From: Pseudomonas anatoliensis
GTDB taxonomy: Bacteria; Pseudomonadota; Gammaproteobacteria; Pseudomonadales; Pseudomonadaceae
Direction of reading: 5' to 3'
Length of the DNA stretch: 64,000 bases
Assembly: GCF_017976235.1 (NCBI RefSeq)
Contig: NZ_JACVHC010000001.1
Location: forward strand, 744,001-808,000
Numbering within the stretch: the stretch's first letter is position 1; each line of letters opens with the position of its first letter. A program made the position numbers and the translations under genes. Under the pieces are notes generated by a model. The model worked only from the letters and a program-made list of their open reading frames with translations. It was not told the DNA's origin and did not search any database. This document shows, piece by piece, positions 1-7,628 of the stretch.

Positions 1-494
1 TGGTCCTGATGGACGTCAAGATGCCCGGCATCGGCGGACTGGAGGCCACGCGCAAGCTGCTGCGCAGTCATCCAGACATCAAGGTGGTCGCGGTTACAGT
101 GTGTGAAGAGGATCCTTTTCCTACACGGTTGCTGCAGGCTGGCGCAGCGGGTTATCTGACCAAGGGCGCCGGGTTGCCGGAAATGGTCCAGGCCATTCGC
201 CTGGTATTTGCCGGGCAGCGCTATATCAGCCCGCAGATTGCCCAGCAATTGGCGATCAAGTCCTTTCAGCCGTCCAATGACTCACCCTTCGATGCCTTGT
301 CCGAGCGCGAAATCCAGATCGCATTGATGATTGTCGGCTGCCAGAAGGTACAGATCATTTCCGACAAGTTGTGTCTTTCACCGAAAACCGTGAACACCTA
401 TCGCTACCGTATTTTCGAGAAGCTTTCGATCAGCAGCGACGTCGAGTTGACACTTTTGGCGGTTCGTCACGGCATGGTTGATGCCAGCCTCTGA
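1..494 (+). CDS. gacA: GacA response regulator, 3' part (5' end outside window)
   Basis: C-terminal ~163 codons of the FixJ/NarL-type response regulator of the GacS/GacA system, which drives small RNAs of the Rsm pathway and so secondary metabolism and biofilm traits. The reading frame is already open at base 3; the phosphoacceptor region [12 protein letters not shown] is seen, so roughly the first 50 residues lie upstream. The receiver domain ends near codon 75 and a LuxR-type HTH follows ([10 protein letters not shown] ... [12 protein letters not shown]). The stop at 492-494 lies one base before the likely uvrC ATG, so the two are co-transcribed, as in other gamma-proteobacteria (uvrY-uvrC). 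Identification rests on protein motif and neighbourhood. Confidence 0.95.
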   Translation, partial: VLMDVKMPGIGGLEATRKLLRSHPDIKVVAVTVCEEDPFPTRLLQAGAAGYLTKGAGLPEMVQAIRLVFAGQRYISPQIAQQLAIKSFQPSNDSPFDALSEREIQIALMIVGCQKVQIISDKLCLSPKTVNTYRYRIFEKLSISSDVELTLLAVRHGMVDASL

Positions 495-495
495 C

Positions 496-2319
496 ATGAC
501 TGAAACATTCGATTCCAGTGCCTTTCTGTCGACCGTCAGCGGGCGCCCCGGCGTGTACCGCATGTTCGACAGCGATGCGCGCCTGTTGTATGTCGGCAAG
601 GCCAAGAACCTCAAGAAGCGACTGGCCAGCTACTTTCGCAAAACCGGCCTGGCGCCGAAGACGGCTGCACTGGTCGGACGCATTGCTCAGGTCGAAACGA
701 CCATCACCGCCAATGAAACCGAGGCGCTGCTATTAGAGCAGACGCTGATCAAGGAATGGCGGCCGCCGTACAACATTCTGTTGCGCGACGACAAATCGTA
801 TCCGTATGTATTTTTGTCCGATGGCCAGTTCCCGCGTCTGAGCATTCATCGTGGGGCAAAAAAGGCCAAGGGCAAATATTTCGGACCTTATCCAAGCGCT
901 GGCGCCATCCGTGAAAGTCTGAGCCTGCTGCAGAAGACGTTCTTCGTTCGCCAGTGTGAAGACAGTTACTACAAGAACCGTACCCGCCCGTGCCTGCAAT
1001 ATCAGATCAAGCGTTGCAAGGCGCCTTGCGTCGGGCTGGTCGAGCCTGATGTTTATGCTGACGACGTGCGTCATTCGGTGATGTTCCTCGAAGGGCGCAG
1101 TCATGCGCTGACCAACGAGCTGTCCAGTGCGATGGAAGAGGCGGCGATCAACCTCGAATTCGAGCGCGCCGCCGAGCTGCGTGATCAGATCGCTCTGCTG
1201 CGCCGTGTGCAGGATCAACAAAGCATGGAGGGGGGCACGGGCGATATCGATGTCATCGCGGCCTTCGTCAACCCGGGCGGCGCCTGCGTGCATTTGATCA
1301 GCGTCCGTGGCGGGCGCGTGCTGGGTAGCAAGAACTTCTTCCCGCAGGTCGGGATTGATGAAGACGTTTCTGAAGTCATGGCGGCGTTTCTAGGTCATTA
1401 CTTCATCAGCAGCCCGGAGCGCGACCTGCCCAGCGAGCTGATCGTCAACGTGATGCACGAAGACTTTCCGACGGTGATCGAGGCGATCCATGAATTGCGT
1501 GGTCGCGAACTGGCCATCAGTCATCGGGTACGTGGCACGCGCGCGCGTTGGCAGCAATTGGCTGTTACCAACGCCGAGCAGGCTTTGGGTGCGCGTCTGG
1601 CCAATCGTCAGCACACAGCGGCGCGGTTTGAGGCCTTGGCTGAAGTGCTGAACCTGGATGAGCCACCGCAACGGCTTGAGTGTTATGACATCAGTCACTC
1701 CAGTGGTGAGGCGACGGTCGCTTCCTGCGTGGTCTTTGGTCCGGAAGGCGCGATCAAATCGGATTACCGTCGCTACAACATCGAAGGTGTCACGGCGGGC
1801 GACGATTACGCCGCCATGCACCAGGCCCTGACGCGCCGTTTCAGCAAACTCAAGGACGGCGAGGGTAAGTTGCCGGACATTCTGCTGGTAGACGGTGGCA
1901 AGGGTCAGCTATCGATGGCTCGCGACGTGCTTAATGAATTGGCCGTACCGGATTTGATCCTGCTCGGTGTCGCGAAGGGTGCAACGCGCAAGGCGGGTTT
2001 CGAAACGTTGTATCTGAATGATGCGGCGCACGAGTTCACCTTGCGCGGTGACTCGCCGGCGCTGCACCTGATTCAGCAGATACGCGACGAAGCGCACCGT
2101 TTTGCAATTACGGGACACCGGGCACGTCGTGGCAAAACCCGCCGTACGTCAACGCTGGAAGGCGTTGCTGGAGTAGGGCCGACCCGACGTCGCGACTTGT
2201 TGAAACATTTTGGTGGATTGCAGGAGCTGACTCGTGCAAGCATCGAAGAGATAGCGAAAGCCCCGGGGATCAGTAAAAAGCTCGCAGAGTCGATTTATGC
2301 GAACCTGCATAGCGAGTAG
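496..2319 (+). CDS. uvrC: UvrABC system protein C (excinuclease subunit C)
   Basis: Nucleotide excision repair nuclease that makes both incisions around a UvrB-marked lesion. N-terminal GIY-YIG nuclease (GVYRMF ... [13 protein letters not shown], about residues 14-95), central UVR domain (about 200-240), RNase H-like second nuclease ([23 protein letters not shown]) and C-terminal helix-hairpin-helix ([15 protein letters not shown]). About 607 aa, normal for the family. Start chosen at the ATG at 496, just after the gacA stop; in-frame starts at 478 (TTG) and 481 (ATG) would overlap gacA and give a slightly longer N-terminus. No clear Shine-Dalgarno is visible, which suits translational coupling to gacA. 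Confidence 0.96.
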   Translation: MTETFDSSAFLSTVSGRPGVYRMFDSDARLLYVGKAKNLKKRLASYFRKTGLAPKTAALVGRIAQVETTITANETEALLLEQTLIKEWRPPYNILLRDDKSYPYVFLSDGQFPRLSIHRGAKKAKGKYFGPYPSAGAIRESLSLLQKTFFVRQCEDSYYKNRTRPCLQYQIKRCKAPCVGLVEPDVYADDVRHSVMFLEGRSHALTNELSSAMEEAAINLEFERAAELRDQIALLRRVQDQQSMEGGTGDIDVIAAFVNPGGACVHLISVRGGRVLGSKNFFPQVGIDEDVSEVMAAFLGHYFISSPERDLPSELIVNVMHEDFPTVIEAIHELRGRELAISHRVRGTRARWQQLAVTNAEQALGARLANRQHTAARFEALAEVLNLDEPPQRLECYDISHSSGEATVASCVVFGPEGAIKSDYRRYNIEGVTAGDDYAAMHQALTRRFSKLKDGEGKLPDILLVDGGKGQLSMARDVLNELAVPDLILLGVAKGATRKAGFETLYLNDAAHEFTLRGDSPALHLIQQIRDEAHRFAITGHRARRGKTRRTSTLEGVAGVGPTRRRDLLKHFGGLQELTRASIEEIAKAPGISKKLAESIYANLHSE

Positions 2320-2351
2320 AATGCCCCTTCACCTCGTAGCCAGTTGTGCCG

Positions 2352-2912
2352 ATGAATATCCCTAATTTGATTACCGTTCTACGCGTCCTGCTCATCCCGA
2401 TCTTCATTCTGCTGTTCTATCTGCCATATCAGTGGAGCTACATGGCCTCCGCCTCGGTGTTTGCCTTTGCGGCAGCAACGGACTGGCTGGATGGTTATCT
2501 GGCGCGGCGCCTGGAGCAAAGCACTCCGTTCGGAGCGTTTCTTGATCCGGTCGCTGACAAACTCATGGTCGCCGTTGCGCTGGTGCTGCTGGTTCAAGAG
2601 CACGGCAACCTCTGGCTCACGCTGCCAGCGGCGGTAATTATCGGTCGCGAGATCGTCGTTTCGGCACTGCGTGAATGGATGGCCGAACTCGGTGCGCGCG
2701 CCCACGTGGCTGTATCGAATCTCGGCAAATGGAAAACCGCAGCGCAAATGCTCGCGTTGGTGATTCTGTTAGCTCATCCGAAGGACTTCAACTTCTGGGT
2801 TATCTTGGGTTACGCCTTGCTCCTGGTGTCGGCAGGCCTGACTTTGTGGTCGATGGTTCAATACCTGCGCGCCGCCTGGCCGCATCTGAAGACTGATGTA
2901 GAAAAGAAATAA
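2352..2912 (+). CDS. pgsA: CDP-diacylglycerol--glycerol-3-phosphate 3-phosphatidyltransferase
   Basis: Integral inner-membrane enzyme making phosphatidylglycerophosphate, the committed step to phosphatidylglycerol and cardiolipin. The CDP-alcohol phosphotransferase signature is complete: [10 protein letters not shown] followed by [11 protein letters not shown], supplying the conserved Asp residues. 186 aa with several hydrophobic segments, typical length. Start placed at the ATG opening [11 protein letters not shown], two codons after a possible GTG at 2346. Third gene of the gacA-uvrC-pgsA run, 32 bases after uvrC. Confidence 0.96.
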   Translation: MNIPNLITVLRVLLIPIFILLFYLPYQWSYMASASVFAFAAATDWLDGYLARRLEQSTPFGAFLDPVADKLMVAVALVLLVQEHGNLWLTLPAAVIIGREIVVSALREWMAELGARAHVAVSNLGKWKTAAQMLALVILLAHPKDFNFWVILGYALLLVSAGLTLWSMVQYLRAAWPHLKTDVEKK

Positions 2913-2932
2913 AACTTTTTTGAATCAAGGGG

Positions 2933-2960
2933 TTGACGGAGCTTCTTAATTCTATAGAAT
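2933..2960 (+). promoter_or_regulatory. sigma70 promoter for the tRNA cluster
   Basis: TTGACG at 2933-2938, a 16-base spacer, then TAGAAT at 2955-2960, followed by a GC-rich GCGC discriminator immediately before tRNA-Gly. This is close to the consensus for a strong, stringently controlled stable-RNA promoter. Assigned by inspection only. Confidence 0.7.
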
Positions 2961-2972
2961 GCGCATCACCAA

Positions 2973-3048
<76 letters not shown>

Positions 3049-3093
3049 ATTTGTACGTGTTTGTTGTTGTGCTACTGACAGCAGATGCTTTGA

Positions 3094-3167
3094 GGCCGAG
3101 TAGCAAAATGGTTATGCAGTGGATTGCAAATCCACCTACGCCGGTTCGATTCCGACCTCGGCCTCCA
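3094..3167 (+). tRNA. tRNA-Cys (anticodon GCA)
   Basis: 74-nt cloverleaf: acceptor GGCCGAG/CTCGGCC, anticodon GCA at 3126-3128 in the loop TTGCAAA, T-arm CCGGTTCGATTCCGA with imperfect pairing, encoded TCCA end. The 45-base gap from tRNA-Gly has no promoter that I can see, so they probably share a transcript. Confidence 0.97.
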
Positions 3168-3175
3168 CTATAAAC

Positions 3176-3212
3176 AAGCTCCGTAGATCCATGATTTACG
3201 GAGCTTTTTTAT
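3176..3212 (+). terminator. Hairpin/T-tract after tRNA-Cys
   Basis: Stem AAGCTCCGTA (3176-3185) pairs perfectly with TACGGAGCTT (3197-3206), followed by T residues. Classical intrinsic terminator between tRNA-Cys and tRNA-Leu, implying that tRNA-Leu has its own promoter in 3213-3363. Confidence 0.85.
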
Positions 3213-3363
3213 TTGCAGTGCGTTGCAAGATTTAGTCTTGAAAAACGGCCATTGCGAACTTGCTTCACCGGGAAGTGATGTATATATTTCCCGCTCAGCT
3301 GCTGGAGCCTGCATCCTGTCAGGATTGCGAGCAAGCCGCTGGAAACAGCAACACAGCGCTACC

Positions 3364-3450
3364 GCCCGAATGGCGAAACTGGTAGACGCATGGGACTTAA
3401 AATCCCCCGCTCGTAAGGGCGTGCCGGTTCGATTCCGGCTTCGGGCACCA
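3364..3450 (+). tRNA. tRNA-Leu (anticodon TAA)
   Basis: 87-nt class II tRNA: acceptor GCCCGAA/TTCGGGC, anticodon TAA at 3398-3400, long variable arm (CCCCGCTCGTAAGGGCG), T-arm CCGGTTCGATTCCGG, encoded ACCA end. An integrase remnant lies just downstream, pointing to the 3' end of this gene as a former attachment site. Confidence 0.97.
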
Positions 3451-3458
3451 TCTATATC

Positions 3459-3500
3459 AAGGGCTTGCATGACATACCTCATGCAAGCCCTTAGTTCTTT
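3459..3500 (+). terminator. Strong terminator after tRNA-Leu
   Basis: Long stem: AAGGGCTTGCATGA (3459-3472) pairs with TCATGCAAGCCCTT (3479-3492), followed by a T-rich run. The stop codon of the integrase remnant on the other strand falls at its foot (3491-3493). Confidence 0.88.
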
Positions 3501-3733
3501 TTTCCGTAATCAAAAAATCTTTTATGCAATTCCTGCCCTTCTGTCACTTCGTAGGGGGTTACCTTCATGCCCTTACGCGTCCGGATATCCTGTTCTTTCA
3601 GCCCGACAGATGCATGCCCTAACTGGTCTCGAGCTGCGTAGATGCTCTCTGTTGGCTCCTCTTCGCCCGCTTTCGCTTTTGCTCGTATCCCGAATTTGAA
3701 ATTCTGCTTGCGGAATTCAGGCGCAACCGGCAC
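3491..3733 (-). pseudogene. C-terminal remnant of a tyrosine-type integrase
   Basis: About 80 codons resembling box II of phage/island integrases: FGIRAKA matches the HxLRAKA helix, ARDQLGHASVGL matches the A..LLGH.S motif, and IRTRKGMKVTP matches the usual C-terminal tail. It lacks a usable start (first possible is GTG at 3733; the frame is closed by a stop at 3770-3772) and lacks the catalytic core upstream. The His of the HxxR motif is replaced, and the Tyr expected in xxYIRxRKG is Asp (EQDIRTRKG), so it is catalytically dead. It lies 40 bases from tRNA-Leu, in the usual position of an integrase at an attachment site. No second copy of the tRNA 3' end was seen nearby, so the island itself is gone. 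Confidence 0.75.
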
Positions 3734-3769
3734 GTAACATTCATTCAGTGGAACTCGGCGTTGTCCGAT

Positions 3770-4075
3770 TCATAATGGCGTGGTGAGCGAAAACGGAAGG
3801 CGCAGTTCTTCAACAGGCCCTGTATCCCTGCCGCACATTTCGTCGTGCACGCATTGCTGCACCAGCACGCAAGGAAATGCAGGGACGGTCTGCAGCAAGT
3901 CACGCAGGTGGGTGATCGAACGCAGGTGCATCGGCTTGGTCGCATCATCAAGCAAGGTGAACTTGCCGTGGTCCAGGCGGATCCGTGCCAGATAAAAACC
4001 ACCTTCGAGTGATAGCAGTTCCAGCTCGCGTATTTCGCTGTTGGCCGCGTGTTCGGTGAGGGTCTTCAGGTTCAT
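3770..4075 (-). CDS. DUF6482-like small protein
   Basis: 101-aa protein of unknown function; sequence style (SLEGGFYLARIRLDHG, HLRSITHLRDLL, QQCVHDEMCG) matches a Pseudomonas family annotated DUF6482. No signal peptide or membrane segment. The start ATG has a good Shine-Dalgarno (AAGGAGTG). It is the last gene of the minus-strand run folE-DUF3833-SDR, beginning 14 bases after the SDR stop, so it is probably co-transcribed. Two C-terminal Cys and a HDEMCG motif are the only notable residues. Family assignment is from memory of the sequence pattern; function unknown. Confidence 0.75.
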   Translation of the reverse strand: MNLKTLTEHAANSEIRELELLSLEGGFYLARIRLDHGKFTLLDDATKPMHLRSITHLRDLLQTVPAFPCVLVQQCVHDEMCGRDTGPVEELRLPFSLTTPL

Positions 4076-4089
4076 GCTTCACTCCTTGC

Positions 4090-4800
4090 CTACCAGGGCA
4101 GGCGTTCTCCATCGTAAGCAAAGAAATGGCCGCTGTCGGCCGGCGTCAACTGGTCTATCAAGGTCAGTAATTGGGCCGCGGCAATGTCTGCCGGCCGGGC
4201 ACTGGAGGCTCCGCGGAAAGGTTGCGACAATCCCGAGACAACCGTGCCTGGGTGCAGACTGAGCAAGCGGCTCTGCGGGCGAGTGCGTGCCAGTTCAATG
4301 GCGGCGGTCTTGATCAGCATGTTCAGTGCAGCCTTGGAGGCGCGATAGGCGTACCAGCCGCCCAAACGGTTGTCGCCAATGCTCCCGACCTTTGCCGAAA
4401 GCATCGCCATCGCTCCCATAGGATCGAGCAGCGGCAGAAAGTGGCGCAGCACCAATGCCGGCCCCAGCGCGTTCACTTGAAACACGGTCTGAAGCGCCTC
4501 CGGCTCAATTGCACTGAGGCTTTTTTCCGGCTTGATTCCGTCGCGATGGAGCAGGCCGGCCGCGTGTACGATCAGTTGATACGGTGCTTCGGATGCCAGC
4601 TCGGTGGCGGCGCTGGCAATCGTTTCGGGTCGTTCAAGGTCCAGCTCCGGAACGGTATGGCGCCCCAGCGCGCGAACGCCGGCACAGAGCGGATCCTGTT
4701 CGAGCTGTTCGCAAAAAGCCGTGCCGAGGGTTCCACTGGCGCCGATCACCAGCGCGCGATAACCGTCGCCTAGCGAGGCCATGGTCAATACGCGATTCAT
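4090..4800 (-). CDS. Short-chain dehydrogenase/reductase (SDR)
   Basis: 236-aa NAD(P)-dependent SDR. N-terminal Rossmann motif in the variant form GASGTLGTAF, NHAAG-like segment VHAAGLLH, and the catalytic pair in YRASK (YxxxK). Substrate unknown. The start ATG overlaps the stop of the upstream DUF3833 gene (ATGA), showing translational coupling; an internal Met at codon 7 is an alternative start. In other pseudomonads an SDR with a DUF3833 lipoprotein occurs in a light/singlet-oxygen-responsive cluster with photolyase and cyclopropane-fatty-acid synthase genes, which are absent here; that link is inference. Confidence 0.88.
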   Translation of the reverse strand: MNRVLTMASLGDGYRALVIGASGTLGTAFCEQLEQDPLCAGVRALGRHTVPELDLERPETIASAATELASEAPYQLIVHAAGLLHRDGIKPEKSLSAIEPEALQTVFQVNALGPALVLRHFLPLLDPMGAMAMLSAKVGSIGDNRLGGWYAYRASKAALNMLIKTAAIELARTRPQSRLLSLHPGTVVSGLSQPFRGASSARPADIAAAQLLTLIDQLTPADSGHFFAYDGERLPW

Positions 4801-5339
4801 TGGCTCGCTCCGGCGCCCTGGCGACGGAAGAATAGCGTCACCAGGCCGACCTCTACCCCGAACTTGGACATAGCTGTGCGGTTGATCAACGTGTCCTCGT
4901 CCATCAGGTACATCCAGTCGTCCATGCTCATTTCGTAGGTCGAGTCGTCGACCGGGAGGTTCAGGCGATAACGCCAGTGCAGCGTGTTTCCAGCGATTTG
5001 GCCCTTGGCGACACCCACCACATCATCCGCGCGACCGCTCCAGCGCCCCTGGCCCTCGGGCGTGAGGGTCCAGACGCGGCGCTGGCGTGTGCCGTCGCTG
5101 TATTTGAAGCGCTCGTCGAGAATCAGGTTGTTGCCCTCGCGGTGGCTGACGATGTTGACCTCGAAGCGCTTGACAACCTCACCGCTGCGCTTCTGAAACA
5201 TCCCCCAGGCTTTGACGGGCTGGCTGAAAAAATGCTCCAGATTCAATGCCGGTTGCTGATCCGCATAACGGGCGACATCCACACTGCTGCAACTCCCGAC
5301 GCTGAGGGCCATTGCCAGTATCAGTAGAAATCGGGTCAT
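4797..5339 (-). CDS. DUF3833 lipoprotein
   Basis: 180-aa protein with a lipoprotein signal: hydrophobic LLILAMALSV then lipobox VGSC with Cys17. The body matches the DUF3833 pattern (AWGMFQKRSGEVVKRFEV, LDERFKYSDGTRQRRVW, GNTLHWRYRL, DWMYLMDEDTLINRTAMSKFG), thought to be a periplasmic lipocalin-like fold. Function not established. It is 82 bases downstream of folE and overlaps the SDR start by 4 bases. A CCTATACA/GTACAA element 55-81 bases upstream is also present at the same distance upstream of folE. Confidence 0.88.
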   Translation of the reverse strand: MTRFLLILAMALSVGSCSSVDVARYADQQPALNLEHFFSQPVKAWGMFQKRSGEVVKRFEVNIVSHREGNNLILDERFKYSDGTRQRRVWTLTPEGQGRWSGRADDVVGVAKGQIAGNTLHWRYRLNLPVDDSTYEMSMDDWMYLMDEDTLINRTAMSKFGVEVGLVTLFFRRQGAGASQ

Positions 5340-5393
5340 TGCCTTACTCCCTGAAGTACAAAGGTGACGAGTGTGAAGTTTCGAACTATGGGC

Positions 5394-5420
5394 TTGTACA
5401 ATGGGCAGGCCATGTATAGG
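5394..5420 (-). promoter_or_regulatory. Shared upstream element, copy A (before DUF3833 gene)
   Basis: On the minus strand CCTATACA (5420-5413), 13 bases, GTACAA (5399-5394). The copy upstream of folE (6059-6032) has the same two half-sites with a 14-base spacer and the same distance to the start codon. AAACC precedes both. TnTACA repeats resemble operators of LitR/CarH-type MerR regulators, but the regulator is not known from this window. Confidence 0.5.
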
Positions 5421-5421
5421 T

Positions 5422-5979
5422 TTATCGCCGTCCGATCAGCTGCAGAAACTCCTGCCGCGTCGTCGAACTATCACGGAAGGCGCCCAGCATTACGGAGGAA
5501 GTCATGACCGAATTCTGCTTCTCTATGCCGCGCATCATCATGCACATGTGCCTGGCTTCAATGACCACCGCCACACCGGCGGCATCGGTGATCTGCTGGA
5601 TGGCTTCAGCAATCTGCCGGGTGAGGTTTTCCTGGATCTGCAGGCGACGCGCGAACATATCAACCACTCGCGCGACCTTTGATAGCCCCAGCACCCTGCC
5701 GGTGGGGATGTAGGCCACATGCGCCTTACCGATAAAGGGCAGCATGTGGTGCTCACACAAGGAATAAAGCTCGATGTCGCTGACGATCACCATTTCATCG
5801 CTCTGCGACTCGAACAAGGCACCGTTGGTGACGTCTTCCAGGCTCAACGTGTAGCCATTGCACAGATACTGCATCGCTTTGGCGGCACGCTTGGGCGTGT
5901 CTAACAGCCCCTCGCGCTCGGGGTTCTCACCGACGCCGACGAGAATTTCACGGTAATGGCTGGCTAGTAGTGGGTTCAT
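5422..5979 (-). CDS. folE: GTP cyclohydrolase I
   Basis: Converts GTP to 7,8-dihydroneopterin triphosphate, first step of folate/pterin synthesis. 185 aa from the ATG at 5979 ([13 protein letters not shown]); a longer open frame to 6195 exists but lacks family similarity. Family motifs are present: the zinc ligand segment [44 protein letters not shown]. First gene of a likely operon with DUF3833, SDR and DUF6482 genes. Because pseudomonads often carry more than one folE, this copy may be a specialised, regulated paralogue, for example supplying pterin for a light- or stress-linked cofactor; that is inference from context. Confidence 0.93.
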   Translation of the reverse strand: MNPLLASHYREILVGVGENPEREGLLDTPKRAAKAMQYLCNGYTLSLEDVTNGALFESQSDEMVIVSDIELYSLCEHHMLPFIGKAHVAYIPTGRVLGLSKVARVVDMFARRLQIQENLTRQIAEAIQQITDAAGVAVVIEARHMCMMMRGIEKQNSVMTSSVMLGAFRDSSTTRQEFLQLIGRR

Positions 5980-6031
5980 TGAAGTGTCTCGTGGCGTTGG
6001 TATGGGTGAGGGCCAATCCATAGCTAAAAAG

Positions 6032-6059
6032 TTGTACGCCGCTAAGTGCGCTGTATAGG
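6032..6059 (-). promoter_or_regulatory. Shared upstream element, copy B (before folE)
   Basis: Minus strand CCTATACA (6059-6052), 14 bases, GTACAA (6037-6032), 53-80 bases upstream of the folE ATG. Matches copy A upstream of the DUF3833 gene, including the preceding AAACC. Confidence 0.5.
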
Positions 6060-6222
6060 TTTTATTCAAGATAGGCTGAAAAAAATCATCTGACAATGAA
6101 TCGGCAATCTTTTTGTGCAGATGCGAAAACTTCACATCGCAGATGTATGAGGTTGCTCGGATAGCTTCTCGGAAGCCAATGCTCACGACGTGCACTTACA
6201 ACCTGGGATGGGAAACACTTAC

Positions 6223-6327
6223 ATGGCAGTGCCGCCAACCATCGCGGTATCGGCGGCGAACCTGAGTTCAGTGTTAATGCTCAGAAGGGTGAAGCAGGCG
6301 ATAGCAACGCGTTTGACGAACGCGTGA
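6223..6327 (+). CDS. Possible 34-aa small protein
   Basis: ATG at 6223 preceded by GGGAAA, 34 codons (MAVPPTIAVSAANLSSVLML...), stop TGA at 6325-6327, and a terminator 65 bases downstream on the same strand. No recognised family. It may be real or a chance frame; the only support is the RBS-like run and the downstream hairpin. Confidence 0.25.
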   Translation: MAVPPTIAVSAANLSSVLMLRRVKQAIATRLTNA

Positions 6328-6393
6328 ATGATGCATCTCTTTGATTCTTCGACCCGTCGAATGAGAGGCGATGGATCTACGCAGAGACACGAA

Positions 6394-6420
6394 AAAAGGG
6401 CCGAGAGAATCGGCCCTTTT
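6394..6420. terminator. Bidirectional terminator
   Basis: AAAAGGGCCGA (6394-6404), loop GAGAA, TCGGCCCTTTT (6410-6420): perfect 11-bp stem flanked by A and T tracts, usable from both strands. It directly follows the minus-strand 94-aa gene. Confidence 0.85.
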
Positions 6421-6429
6421 TATGCTGTC

Positions 6430-6714
6430 CTAAACAAAGGCTTGTCCGCTAAAGCCGCGGGGCAGCCGCTGAAGTCCGACCATCGTCGTCAGCCGTTCAA
6501 TCCATTCGGCGCGCCAGTTTGCTGGGCCGTGTGAGGTTTTTGCGTGTCGCGCGTTGCGGCGGGCCGCATTGCGCTGGTCTTTTCTTGCTTGTTTGAAGGC
6601 ATCGGTATTGCGGCAACTGCGGCACTTCACGCGATTGAGTTCTTTGCTCGCGCTCAGTTGTTCGCCTTTGTGACCACAGGCCAGATGCCCGTCGACGTTG
6701 AAGTGGATGACCAT
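6430..6714 (-). CDS. Small Cys/His-containing hypothetical protein
   Basis: 94 aa, basic. The N-terminal half has a zinc-binding-like arrangement: CGHKG (Cys, His) and, about 19 residues on, CRSC, followed by a strongly basic stretch (ARKDQRNAARRNARHAK). ATG is preceded by a clear GAAGGAG with proper spacing, and a terminator follows the stop by 10 bases, so this is a self-contained monocistronic gene. No family that I recognise with confidence; a small zinc-ribbon nucleic-acid-binding role would fit the composition but is a guess. Confidence 0.65.
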   Translation of the reverse strand: MVIHFNVDGHLACGHKGEQLSASKELNRVKCRSCRNTDAFKQARKDQRNAARRNARHAKTSHGPANWRAEWIERLTTMVGLQRLPRGFSGQAFV

Positions 6715-6789
6715 GCACTGTCTCCTTCGTGACGTGTATAGATTTTGACCATTTCAATACAACGACGTTCGGGGCGGTTTTCTGCAGGC

Positions 6790-6816
6790 AAAAAAACACC
6801 CGCATGCGGGCGGGTG
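6790..6816 (-). terminator. Terminator after the 76-aa gene (minus strand)
   Basis: Read on the minus strand: CACCCGC (6816-6810), GCGGGTG (6803-6797), then seven T residues (6796-6790). It lies between the 76-aa gene and the 94-aa gene. Confidence 0.8.
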
Positions 6817-6974
6817 AGAGGGGTGTTTCTAAAGGAGTGACGCTACTGTAGGCCAGCAGATGTGATGGTTATGTGAAAAGAACCACGCCAGTTCACAATC
6901 CAGATAAAACGCGCCCAAGCAGGATTTCAGTGACACTCGTGCCACCTCGGGTGATTACCGCTGAAAACCCGTTG

Positions 6975-7205
6975 TCATCTGAAGCGAGGCAGTGGCCGAT
7001 CAATAGGCTTGAGCGCCGACAGTGAGTTGCGGATCAGCGGAGTATCTTTTTCGATGTCATTCAGGCGATCGCGGATGCGCAGGGCTGTCGGGTGCCCGCC
7101 TTGATGATCGACCCAGTCGGCTATCTCTTTGCAAGCGGCCGCGAGGCGCGCCTGCCGGGCGTCGAGCAGGGTGAGGAGGGTGGTGATGGACTCTTTTTCG
7201 GACAT
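6975..7205 (-). CDS. Conserved hypothetical protein, 76 aa
   Basis: Start set at the ATG of MSEKESITTLLTLL, which has an excellent Shine-Dalgarno (GGAGGTG); a 13-codon upstream extension has none. Predominantly helical and soluble, with no signal peptide. The segment ARLAAACKEIADWVDHQGG and the basic C-terminus RPLPRFR are the only distinguishing features. Function unknown. A terminator follows on the same strand, 160 bases downstream. Confidence 0.65.
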   Translation of the reverse strand: MSEKESITTLLTLLDARQARLAAACKEIADWVDHQGGHPTALRIRDRLNDIEKDTPLIRNSLSALKPIDRPLPRFR

Positions 7206-7242
7206 GAAACACCTCCGTACTTTGAAACCGCTGAGCGGCAGC

Positions 7243-7267
7243 AAAAAGCCCGCGAGTTGCGAGCTTT
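7243..7267 (-). terminator. Terminator after the small 7327-7557 gene
   Basis: Minus strand AAAGCTCGC (7267-7259), loop AACTC, GCGGGCTTT (7253-7245), then more T. One G-U type mismatch in the stem. Confidence 0.65.
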
Positions 7268-7326
7268 CTGCCGATGGGGCGCTGCTCCTTCAGCTGGTTT
7301 CAGTATAGACCCGCTGCTGATCGGCA

Positions 7327-7557
7327 TCAGCTTGATAACTGTCGGGCCGGTGTGGTTGAACTGGCTGCGTTGAGACGCTTGCATTCGTCTCGGGCGTCCT
7401 CTTCCACGTCGTAGCCATCGCCAATGAAACCGCCAGTGCGAGTATCGCAGATGCGAAACCAGCTTTTGGCTTCTGCGGGATCATGCTGGCTATCAGTGGC
7501 GCGTCGCCCGTGAATGATGATCTTGTTGCAACGCTTCACGACGAAAATGTCTTCCAT
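7327..7557 (-). CDS. Conserved hypothetical protein, 76 aa
   Basis: Small soluble protein starting MEDIFVVKRCNKIIIHG with the segment WFRICDTRTGGFIGDGYDVEEDARDECKRLN. It looks like a compact alpha/beta domain and has no signal peptide. ATG at 7557 was chosen on protein grounds; no good Shine-Dalgarno precedes it and a longer frame begins at 7608, so the start is uncertain. An intrinsic terminator follows. Function unknown. Confidence 0.6.
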   Translation of the reverse strand: MEDIFVVKRCNKIIIHGRRATDSQHDPAEAKSWFRICDTRTGGFIGDGYDVEEDARDECKRLNAASSTTPARQLSS

Positions 7558-7628
7558 GGCGTCACCGCAGTTGATTCGTGTCACATCTACTATAGAAGCC
7601 TTAAGCAATTGTGCAAAAAACAGTCAGG

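Larger units (their letters stand above)
5980..6429. other. Gap between folE and the 94-aa gene
   Basis: About 450 bases without a convincing large gene. It contains the folE upstream element (6032-6059), a weak 34-codon plus-strand frame (6223-6327) and a bidirectional terminator hairpin (6394-6420). The rest shows nothing I can name. Confidence 0.6.

Noticed and set aside
7121..7384. 87-codon minus-strand frame between the two small genes
   Set aside because: Overlaps a terminator hairpin and both flanking genes in another frame; no RBS.
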